DNA of 64,000 nt from Kriegella sp963975415. GTDB lineage: Bacteria > Bacteroidota > Bacteroidia > Flavobacteriales > Flavobacteriaceae. The first letter of the stretch is position 1, and the number at the start of each line of letters is the position of its first letter. This document shows positions 34,578-41,428 of this stretch, one piece after another. A model generated the notes under the pieces. The model saw only the letters and a list, made by a program, of their open reading frames with translations. It did no database searches and had not been told where the DNA came from. The DNA is taken from assembly GCF_963975415.1 (NCBI RefSeq), contig NZ_CAXBGN010000007.1, forward strand, positions 1 through 64,000. Reading direction: 5' to 3'. The position numbers were made by a program, and so were the translations under genes.

Positions 34578-35732
34578 ATGTCATATTTTTCTTCCGATTT
34601 TAAGCTAGGAATCTTAGGCGGCGGGCAGCTAGGAAAAATGCTTTTGCAAGAAACCCGGAAATGGGATATTCAAACCAAAGTAATGGACGCCTCAGACGAA
34701 GCCCCTTGCAAAATAGCTTGTAACACCTTTGTAATAGGAGATTTACTCGATTTCGATGCGGTATACAACTTTGCCAAGGATGTCGACGTTCTCACTATCG
34801 AGATTGAAAATGTAAATTTAGATGCACTGGAAAAACTTGAAGACGAAGGTAAAAAAGTATACCCTCCGACCAGAGCCTTACGTATAATACAGAATAAAGC
34901 GAAGCAAAAACTTTTTTATGTCGACAATGGCATACCTACGGCCGACTTCCATCGTTTTGCTTATAAAAGTGAAATCGAAGACACCATTGCCAATGGTGGG
35001 CTACGTTTCCCCTTTATCTGGAAAGCTGCCCGATTCGGCTATGACGGGCAGGGCGTTAAAGTGGTTAGAAAACTGGAAGACCTTGAAGGCCTCCCAACTG
35101 ATGAATGTATCGCCGAGGATATGATTCCGTTCAAGAACGAACTAGCGGTAATCGTATCGCGGAGCGTGAGCGGTGAAATAAAAACCTATCCTGTAGTCGA
35201 AATGGAATTTCACCCTGAGGCCAATCAAGTCGAATATGTTATTTGTCCGGCCCGTATTGAAGCGCATGTCGCGCAAAAAGCCCAAGAAATAGCCTTGAAA
35301 GTATCCGAAAAAATTCAACATGTAGGCCTATTGGCGGTAGAAATGTTTCAGACTCAAGACGATAAAATTTTAGTGAACGAAGTAGCTCCCAGACCACATA
35401 ATAGCGGCCATTATAGTATCGAAGCGAGTTACACCAATCAATTTGAACAACATTTGCGCGCCATTTTAGACTTGCCCTTGGGCAGCACGGACAGCAAAGT
35501 CGCTGGAATTATGGTGAACTTAGTAGGTGCCGAAGGATATACCGGAGAGGTAGTTTATGAACATATGGAAGACATCTTGAAACTCGAAGGGGTCACCCCA
35601 CATCTATACGGGAAAAGACAGACCCGTCCTTTTCGTAAAATGGGCCATGTGACCATAGTAGATCAAGACATTGTAAAAGCCCGGGAAATTGCACAAACGG
35701 TAAAAGAAACAATTAAAGTAATTAGTAAGTAA
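34578..35732 (+). CDS. purK: N5-carboxyaminoimidazole ribonucleotide synthase
   Basis: PurK makes N5-CAIR from AIR, bicarbonate and ATP in purine synthesis. This 384-residue ATP-grasp enzyme starts MSYFSSDFKLGILGGGQLGKM (shown here to residue 21 without its first residue is enough for identity), with PFIWKAARFGYDGQGVKVVR (ATP binding), LVNEVAPRPHNSGHYSIEAS (metal and substrate binding) and a C-terminal KMGHVTIVD. purE follows on the same strand after 69 bases, so the two make the consecutive steps from AIR to CAIR. The neighbour on the other side is the purine-salvage Hpt-Adk fusion, divergently read. Confidence 0.96.
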   Translation: MSYFSSDFKLGILGGGQLGKMLLQETRKWDIQTKVMDASDEAPCKIACNTFVIGDLLDFDAVYNFAKDVDVLTIEIENVNLDALEKLEDEGKKVYPPTRALRIIQNKAKQKLFYVDNGIPTADFHRFAYKSEIEDTIANGGLRFPFIWKAARFGYDGQGVKVVRKLEDLEGLPTDECIAEDMIPFKNELAVIVSRSVSGEIKTYPVVEMEFHPEANQVEYVICPARIEAHVAQKAQEIALKVSEKIQHVGLLAVEMFQTQDDKILVNEVAPRPHNSGHYSIEASYTNQFEQHLRAILDLPLGSTDSKVAGIMVNLVGAEGYTGEVVYEHMEDILKLEGVTPHLYGKRQTRPFRKMGHVTIVDQDIVKAREIAQTVKETIKVISK

Positions 35733-35801
35733 ACCAGAAAAGCCAATGTTAAATACAAAAAGTATGAGCATTGGATTTCAGTGGTCAAAATTTAGAAGTT
35801 T

Positions 35802-36293
35802 ATGAACAAAGTAGCCATAGTAATGGGCAGCACCAGTGATCTTCCTGTAATGCAAGAAGCCGTTGACATCTTAAAGGAATTCAATATTGCCGTTGACGTC
35901 GACATCGTTTCCGCACACCGTACTCCTGAAAAGCTTTTCGATTTCAGTAAAAATGCCCATAAAAATGGCTATGCTGTAATCATTGCCGGTGCTGGGGGGG
36001 CGGCCCATCTGCCCGGGATGGTCGCGTCAATGTCTCCACTTCCCGTTATTGGAGTTCCTGTAAAAAGCAGCAACTCTATCGATGGGTGGGACTCTATTCT
36101 TTCAATTCTTCAGATGCCAGGAGGCGTTCCCGTAGCTACTGTTGCCCTGAACGGGGCAAAAAATGCAGGAATCTTAGCGGCCCAAATTATTGGCAGTTCC
36201 GATAATGAGGTATTAAAAGCAATCATCTCCTATAAAGAAAGCTTGAAAGAAAAAGTTATTCAAGGAGCAAAGTCACTAAATAGTGAGCAGTGA
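35802..36293 (+). CDS. purE: N5-carboxyaminoimidazole ribonucleotide mutase
   Basis: PurE rearranges N5-CAIR to CAIR. This 163-residue protein has the class I signature MGSTSDLPVMQEAVDILKEF near the N-terminus, VSAHRTPEKLFDF, and AGAGGAAHLPGMVASMSPLP, which form the active site. Length is normal for class I PurE. It lies 69 bases after purK on the same strand. The last codons (Asn-Ser-Glu-Gln and TGA) are formed by a tandem heptamer repeat that continues past the stop. Confidence 0.96.
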   Translation: MNKVAIVMGSTSDLPVMQEAVDILKEFNIAVDVDIVSAHRTPEKLFDFSKNAHKNGYAVIIAGAGGAAHLPGMVASMSPLPVIGVPVKSSNSIDGWDSILSILQMPGGVPVATVALNGAKNAGILAAQIIGSSDNEVLKAIISYKESLKEKVIQGAKSLNSEQ

Positions 36294-36302
36294 GCAGTGA
36301 GC
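36282..36302 (+). repeat. three tandem copies of AGTGAGC across the purE stop codon
   Basis: AGTGAGC occurs three times in a row, the first copy in codons for Ser-Glu, the second containing the TGA stop, the third outside the gene. A unit of seven is not a multiple of three, so copy-number change would move the stop frame only downstream of the first TGA. Confidence 0.85.
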
Positions 36303-36407
36303 AAATTAAAACGATTCAACAGTAACTCTTGCCGAACCGAGAAATAGCATTTATTAAAATCGTGTGATTCTTATAGGTTACTAACGGCAATTAATTCACA
36401 AAAATAT

Positions 36408-38435
36408 ATGAACCCCTTATTGACCCCTTTCGATACCGCCCCCTTCTCAAAAATAAAAAATGAAGATTTTAAACCTGCTTTTTTGGCTGCCATAGCAGAT
36501 ACTAGAAAAGAAATAGCTATTATTACAGAAAATTCAGAACCCCCCACTTTTGAGAATACCATCGAAGCCCTTGATTTCTCGGGGCAACAGTTAGACCGCA
36601 TTTCAAGTGTGTTCTTCAATCTAAATTCGGCTGAAACCAACGAGGAAATACAAAGAATTGCCCAAGAGGTTTCTCCATTACTTTCTGAATTCAGTAATGA
36701 CATTACCCTTAATGAAGACTTATTCAATAGGGTTAAAGCCGTTCACGAACAACAAAATACACTAAAGTTAACTACAGAACAAAAGACCTTACTTGATAAA
36801 AAATATAAAAGTTTTAGTAGAAACGGTGCGAATCTAACGGCAGACAAAAAGAAACGCTTACGTGAAATAGACGCCGAACTTTCAAAATTAAAACTGAAAT
36901 TCGGCGAAAACATTTTGGCCGAGACCAACAAATTTGAAATGCACCTTACCGATGAAAAAGATTTGGAAGGGTTGCCGGAAGGAGAAAAGGAAGCGGCCGC
37001 TCAATTGGCCAAATCAAAGGGTAAAGAGGGCTGGTTGATAACGTTGGACTACCCAAGCTATATACCTTTTATGAAATATGCCAAAAACCGTGCATTGCGA
37101 AAAGACCTCTCTATGGCTTTCGGAAGCAAAGGTTTTCATAACGATGCTTTGGACAATCAGGCAAACGTTCTAAAAATAGCCAACCTTCGACACGAAAGGG
37201 CCAATCTTTTAGGGTATAAGACCCATGCCCATTTTGTCTTGGAGGAGCGCATGGCCGAAACTCCAGAAAAGGTCCATGCCTTTTTAAGCGAACTTTTAGA
37301 AAAAGCAAAACCGGCGGCCGAGAAGGAATTCAAACAATTAGAAGATTTCGCCAAGAAATTAGATGCCATAGACTGCCTGGAAAAATGGGACGGCGCATAT
37401 TACTCTGAAAAGCTGAAGCAGAAATTATTCGATCTTGACGACGAAAAACTGAAGCCCTATTTCAAATTGGAAAATGTTATTGACGGAGTGTTCAAAGTAG
37501 CCGAGAAACTTTATGGCCTCCAATTTGAAGAAGTTTTTGACGTTGACACCTATCACAAAGATGTAAAAACGTACCGTATTTATGATGAGGACAAAAATCT
37601 AGTTTCGTTATTCTATGCCGATTTCCACCCTAGGGCCGGGAAACGCGGTGGCGCCTGGATGACTTCCTATAAATCACAATATGTGCGCAACGGCGAAAAT
37701 GTACGCCCACATATTTCAAACGTCTGTAATTTCACAAAACCCACTGAAAGCAAACCGTCGTTACTGACCTTCAATGAAGTAACCACTTTATTTCATGAAT
37801 TTGGGCACGGACTTCACGGCATGTTGGCCGATACCATATACCCAGGTCTATCAGGAACTTCTGTCTATTGGGATTTTGTCGAACTTCCGAGTCAAGTATT
37901 AGAGAACTGGTGCTATGAAAAAGAAGCCTTGGAACTCTTTGCGACCCACTACGAAACGGGCGATTTAATTCCGATGGATCTGGTTCAAAAAATAAAAGAA
38001 TCTGCGACATTTCAAGAGGGTATGCAAACCTTGCGACAATTAAGCTTTGGCCTATTGGATATGGCATGGCATGGTACCGACCCTACATCTATCACAGATG
38101 TAAAGGCATATGAAGAAAAAGCTTTTGAGGGCACCAACCTATACCCTCAGACCAAGAAAACCTGTATGAGCACAGCCTTTTCCCATATTTTCCAAGGAGG
38201 GTATGCGTCTGGTTATTACAGTTACAAATGGGCAGAAGTTTTAGATGCCGATGCCTTTGCCTATTTCAAGGAACAAGGGATTTTCAATCGTGAGGTCGCC
38301 ACAAAATTCAAGGATAACGTGCTCTCAAAAGGAGGTACCGAAAACCCAATGGAACTATACAAACGCTTCAGGGGTGCCGAGCCTAAAATAGAGCCTCTTC
38401 TAGAGCGTGCAGGACTCATCAATAGAGTGGTATAA
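36408..38435 (+). CDS. M3 family oligopeptidase (Dcp / oligopeptidase A type)
   Basis: This 675-residue zinc metallopeptidase of family M3 has the motif TLFHEFGHGLHGML, with HEFGH at residues 463-467 and the downstream metal ligand region ELPSQVLENWCYEKEAL. There is no signal peptide (MNPLLTPFDTAPFSKIKNED), so it is likely cytoplasmic and degrades short peptides. Whether it acts as dipeptidyl carboxypeptidase or endopeptidase cannot be told. It is a single-gene unit ending in a long imperfect hairpin. Confidence 0.93.
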   Translation: MNPLLTPFDTAPFSKIKNEDFKPAFLAAIADTRKEIAIITENSEPPTFENTIEALDFSGQQLDRISSVFFNLNSAETNEEIQRIAQEVSPLLSEFSNDITLNEDLFNRVKAVHEQQNTLKLTTEQKTLLDKKYKSFSRNGANLTADKKKRLREIDAELSKLKLKFGENILAETNKFEMHLTDEKDLEGLPEGEKEAAAQLAKSKGKEGWLITLDYPSYIPFMKYAKNRALRKDLSMAFGSKGFHNDALDNQANVLKIANLRHERANLLGYKTHAHFVLEERMAETPEKVHAFLSELLEKAKPAAEKEFKQLEDFAKKLDAIDCLEKWDGAYYSEKLKQKLFDLDDEKLKPYFKLENVIDGVFKVAEKLYGLQFEEVFDVDTYHKDVKTYRIYDEDKNLVSLFYADFHPRAGKRGGAWMTSYKSQYVRNGENVRPHISNVCNFTKPTESKPSLLTFNEVTTLFHEFGHGLHGMLADTIYPGLSGTSVYWDFVELPSQVLENWCYEKEALELFATHYETGDLIPMDLVQKIKESATFQEGMQTLRQLSFGLLDMAWHGTDPTSITDVKAYEEKAFEGTNLYPQTKKTCMSTAFSHIFQGGYASGYYSYKWAEVLDADAFAYFKEQGIFNREVATKFKDNVLSKGGTENPMELYKRFRGAEPKIEPLLERAGLINRVV

Positions 38436-38446
38436 AATAAAAACCC

Positions 38447-38489
38447 ACAACAAACTTGTCAAATGCAAAAAATCTGACACGTTTGTTGT
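38447..38489 (+). terminator. long hairpin after the M3 peptidase gene
   Basis: ACAACAAAC (38447-38455) pairs with GTTTGTTGT (38481-38489); after one mismatch TGTCA (38457-38461) pairs with TGACA (38475-38479), leaving a 13-base loop. No continuous T-tract follows at once, so it may be a weak terminator or an mRNA-stabilising 3' structure. Confidence 0.5.
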
Positions 38490-38593
38490 TGTACACATTT
38501 TTATGGCCTTAACTATTTACTAAATCTTTAATTCTTCAAAATGCATTTCATACGTAGTTTCTTTTTTACGTACTTCGCAGAAAATCGATATTT

Positions 38594-39115
38594 ATGACTT
38601 TATTCGTTGACATGGACGAAGTGATGGCCGATACTTACGGCGCTCACATTGAAATTTACAATCGGGATTATCAAGAATGCCTGACACCGGATCTCTGTAT
38701 GGGGAGTGAAGTATGGCAGAAAGTTCCGGTCGATCGTCAAGATAGTGTTCGACAACACGCGACCAATGTCGGTTTTTTTCGCAACCTTAAACCAATAGCC
38801 GACAGTATAGAGGTCTTAGAGGCGCTTTCCAAAAAATATGAATTGTTCATCGCATCTGCAGCGATGCAATTTCCCAATTCCTTAATAGAAAAATCGGAGT
38901 GGCTTGATGAACACTTCCCTTTTGTGCCATGGCAAAACCGCATCCTTTGTGGTCATAAGCATATTCTAAAAGGTGATATTTTAATCGACGACAGAAGTTA
39001 TAATCTAGAAAGCTTTGAAGGAAGGTCACTCTTGTTCACTTCCCCCCATAACATAAACTCAAATGGTTTCGAACGCGTAAACAATTGGCAAGAAGTCGCG
39101 CGAAAATTACTCTAG
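38594..39115 (+). CDS. 5'(3')-deoxyribonucleotidase-like HAD protein
   Basis: This 173-residue protein fits the NT5C family of small HAD phosphatases that dephosphorylate deoxynucleotides. Motif I is LFVDMDEVMADTYG (Asp nucleophile plus Asp+2), the helical cap follows (residues about 20-70), and motif IV is GDILIDDRSYNLESFEG. Length is normal for the family. It is a single gene on the plus strand, with a degraded lipoprotein gene (minus) just downstream. Substrate specificity cannot be inferred beyond the family. Confidence 0.85.
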   Translation: MTLFVDMDEVMADTYGAHIEIYNRDYQECLTPDLCMGSEVWQKVPVDRQDSVRQHATNVGFFRNLKPIADSIEVLEALSKKYELFIASAAMQFPNSLIEKSEWLDEHFPFVPWQNRILCGHKHILKGDILIDDRSYNLESFEGRSLLFTSPHNINSNGFERVNNWQEVARKLL

Positions 39116-39122
39116 GTGCTGG

Positions 39123-39480
39123 TTAACACATAATCCCGATGCTTGGCGGGGCATCATAACCCCAAACAAATCGACTACCTCCGCGAAGCCTAAAGAATCT
39201 AAAAACAGGCACCGCCTTGGCACTTCGACCTACCCTATTACGGTACTCATAAACGGTCTTTTGCTTATCTAACATCGCCCTGCTTTCTAGAATAGATATC
39301 GAACTGGGTGATACTTATCGCATTTTTCAAATCCTCTGCCGTAAATTCTTTCGGGATACCAACACTCAGCAAGATCCCGTTATTTAAATCCATTCGTGAG
39401 AATTCTGTGATAGGTTTTGACTTACTTTGTGACTGGCAAGAACTTATCTATAAAACCAAGGTAAGAATGTAAACGGATTT
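39123..39480 (-). pseudogene. decayed lipoprotein gene with a stop in the signal peptide and a frameshift
   Basis: Read on minus from 39480, the frame gives KSVYILTLVL, then a TAG stop (39448-39450), then ISSCQSQSKSKPITEFS, i.e. a lipoprotein signal peptide and lipobox split by a nonsense codon. It continues MDLNNGILLSVGIPKEFTAE and on to FDIYSRKQGDVR and a stop. One frame over, the reading continues MLDKQKTVYEYRNRVGRSAK and later GSRFVWGYDAPPSIGIMC, ending at 39123. No ATG sits in the first frame. I do not recognise the family. The rest of the gap up to the sigma factor (39481-39660) shows only AT-rich DNA. Confidence 0.6.
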
Positions 39481-39660
39481 TGTAGTGTTTTCTTTGCTCT
39501 CAAAACAAACATTTATCAAGACATTAAAAAATAACAATAACACCATCGTTGGAATTCAATTATTTCAATATTAGTATATTAACTATAGTATAAGACAATC
39601 AACATTTACTGACAGTCACTTTTTGGGAGCATTCAAATCGAAGTTTAATTAAAATTCACC

Positions 39661-39668
39661 TACTTTTG
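39661..39668 (+). promoter_or_regulatory. -7 box of the ECF sigma factor operon
   Basis: TACTTTTG matches TAnnTTTG and lies 18 bases before the ATG at 39687. The -33 region has no clear TTG. It overlaps a possible in-frame TTG start at 39666, which argues against that longer start. Confidence 0.45.
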
Positions 39669-39686
39669 ATAACATCAAAAACTAGT

Positions 39687-40247
39687 ATGACAGCGCATCA
39701 GCTAAAACCGGATACTTGGGTAGATTTGTACGCAGACTACCTTTTCAATTATGCCATAGCAAGAGTCAACGATGTAGAAATCGCTAAAGACTTGGTGCAA
39801 GAAACTTTTTTTGCCGGATTGAAATCTGCCAAAAATTACAAAGGGGATGCCGCCGAACGCACTTGGCTCATCGCCATTTTAAAGCGTAAGGTTATAGATT
39901 ACTACCGGAAAATAAATTCAAAAAAAGGCAAGGCCGAAGTACGAATGGGTTACAGTAACCATACTGATGCAGAAGGTGATTGGCTCGAAGAGCAGGTATC
40001 AGACCCTTTCAGCACTTTTGAAAACAACGCTATTGAAAACGAAGAATTAGGCGAAGCCATACACGATTGTATATCAAAATTACCCAAGAAGCAATCGTTA
40101 GTTTTTACAATGAAAACTGTTCAAGGTATGAGCACCGAAGATATTTGTAATGAACTTAGCATTAACCCGTCTAATCTTTGGGTGATGATCCACAGGGCAA
40201 GGGCTGCCTTGATGGGGTGCCTTAATCAAAATTGGTTTAAACTATGA
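39687..40247 (+). CDS. ECF-type RNA polymerase sigma factor
   Basis: This 186-residue ECF sigma factor has region 2 (LYADYLFNYAIARVNDVEIA, DLVQETFFAGLKSA) and region 4 (LPKKQSLVFTMKTVQGMSTE, helix-turn-helix SINPSNLWVMIHRARAAL). A linker of about 50 residues separates them. I chose ATG 39687 over the upstream TTG at 39666 because the TTG lies in the predicted -7 box. The stop overlaps the start of a tiny cysteine-rich gene (ATGA), the usual layout of a sigma factor with a zinc-binding partner. Target genes are unknown. Confidence 0.9.
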   Translation: MTAHQLKPDTWVDLYADYLFNYAIARVNDVEIAKDLVQETFFAGLKSAKNYKGDAAERTWLIAILKRKVIDYYRKINSKKGKAEVRMGYSNHTDAEGDWLEEQVSDPFSTFENNAIENEELGEAIHDCISKLPKKQSLVFTMKTVQGMSTEDICNELSINPSNLWVMIHRARAALMGCLNQNWFKL

Positions 40248-40471
40248 TTTCTTGTGAAAAAGCCGCAATGATTTGCGATAAGATGCAGTACAAAGAGGCC
40301 AGCCTTAAAGAAAAAATTCAGTTAAAGTTTCACTTGCTAATATGTAAAACGTGTTCTGTATTTTCCAAGAAAAATACGCAATTGACCTCTTTGTGCCAAA
40401 AGGCAGATTTACACAGTCTTTCACAAAGTGAAAAGCTTAAAATGAAAAAGGAACTGAAAGATAAGATTTAA
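40244..40471 (+). CDS. small zinc-finger-like protein, probable anti-sigma partner
   Basis: This 75-residue protein has Cys4, Cys11, and His30-x3-Cys34-x2-Cys37 (HLLICKTC), the HxxxCxxC arrangement of zinc-binding anti-sigma factors. No membrane segment follows, so if it is an anti-sigma factor it is a soluble, minimal one. The start shares four bases with the sigma factor stop. Its stop codon overlaps the stop of the UbiA-like gene on the opposite strand by four bases. Confidence 0.75.
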   Translation: MISCEKAAMICDKMQYKEASLKEKIQLKFHLLICKTCSVFSKKNTQLTSLCQKADLHSLSQSEKLKMKKELKDKI

Positions 40472-41295
40472 AGCACTTTTGAAAGACCCCATAACAGAAT
40501 TGCCCAAAAAATAGGTATTCCTTCTACCCAGAACGATGCAAAATACTTCGATTGGTTCCTTCGAGTAATAAATATCATACTCCCGAGCGCTAAAAACATA
40601 ACTCCCCTGCTTACTGCTTCAAGCTGACTAATATCATCTTTAAAGAGCGTCAAAAAGAAAAAAGGCAAGGTAGCGAAAGCCCCAAAAATCTTGGTCCTTG
40701 TAACCCCATAACGCTGAGGCAGCGTGTTTAATTCTGGTGCATCGAATTTTAAATCCCTGATTTCGAAGGGCACGAGCAATATCAAAACCAAAATAAATCG
40801 TTGCATAATTTCTATAATTACATCGCAAGAAATATTCATATCAACCATCAATACGGGAAGTAGTACCGTAGTACCGGCCCACACCAGAGCTACAAGAAAA
40901 ATTTTAAAGCCACCGAAGCTTCTTAGGTTTTTGGTGCCTGGCAAAACAGGCAGTGTGTATAGTCCGATTAAAAGCGAAAGAACACCCAAAACAAGCAACA
41001 CTTCAACATGTAAAAAGAAGGCAAAATACAGCGCAATGCCCAAACAGAGTAAACTAAAAAATTGAATATTCTTATGATATCGGCTGGCCACTAGAATATA
41101 CTTATGGGCCTCGACACCATACTTCATAAAATTGTAGCAGGCAATGGTTCCGAAAAAGACAAAGCCACCCAGGTAATTGTCAACCGCGATATCAAAAAAG
41201 CAGGAAGAAACCCATAGCAAAGAATAAACTGCCAAAGCGACATGTATACTTGCATCTATGTAAAAATCAAAAAGATGTTTTAGGTTCCTCATCAA
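40468..41295 (-). CDS. UbiA-like polytopic membrane protein with an incomplete active site
   Basis: This 275-residue protein has seven to nine membrane helices and the general outline of the UbiA prenyltransferase superfamily. The second aspartate motif is represented by VPFEIRDLKFDAPELNTLPQ (about 190-209), but the first NDxxDxxxD motif is not visible; its place reads TIACYNFMKYGVEAHKY. It may therefore be a non-catalytic relative or use other residues. It is a single gene, convergent with the sigma-factor operon. No linked quinone or carotenoid genes are present. Confidence 0.65.
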   Translation of the reverse strand: MMRNLKHLFDFYIDASIHVALAVYSLLWVSSCFFDIAVDNYLGGFVFFGTIACYNFMKYGVEAHKYILVASRYHKNIQFFSLLCLGIALYFAFFLHVEVLLVLGVLSLLIGLYTLPVLPGTKNLRSFGGFKIFLVALVWAGTTVLLPVLMVDMNISCDVIIEIMQRFILVLILLVPFEIRDLKFDAPELNTLPQRYGVTRTKIFGAFATLPFFFLTLFKDDISQLEAVSRGVMFLALGSMIFITRRNQSKYFASFWVEGIPIFWAILLWGLSKVL

Positions 41296-41389
41296 ATAAA
41301 AGGCGTGGAGTGTTTATAACCTTCGCTTTTGGTTAAAAACTTTATCCTTTAGACCCATCCAAGGTATCTATTTTACAAGAATTAATAAC

Positions 41390-41397
41390 TAATTTTG
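41390..41397 (+). promoter_or_regulatory. -7 box of gcvP
   Basis: TAATTTTG matches TAnnTTTG and lies 31 bases before the gcvP ATG at 41429. A -33 TTG is not seen in the expected window. Confidence 0.4.
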
Positions 41398-41428
41398 CTC
41401 ACGTTTATTTTAAGACACGGTATTATTT

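Noticed and set aside
36282..36302. Heptamer repeats as part of a CRISPR or mobile element
   Set aside because: The units are adjacent, only seven bases long and lack spacers; no associated genes are present.
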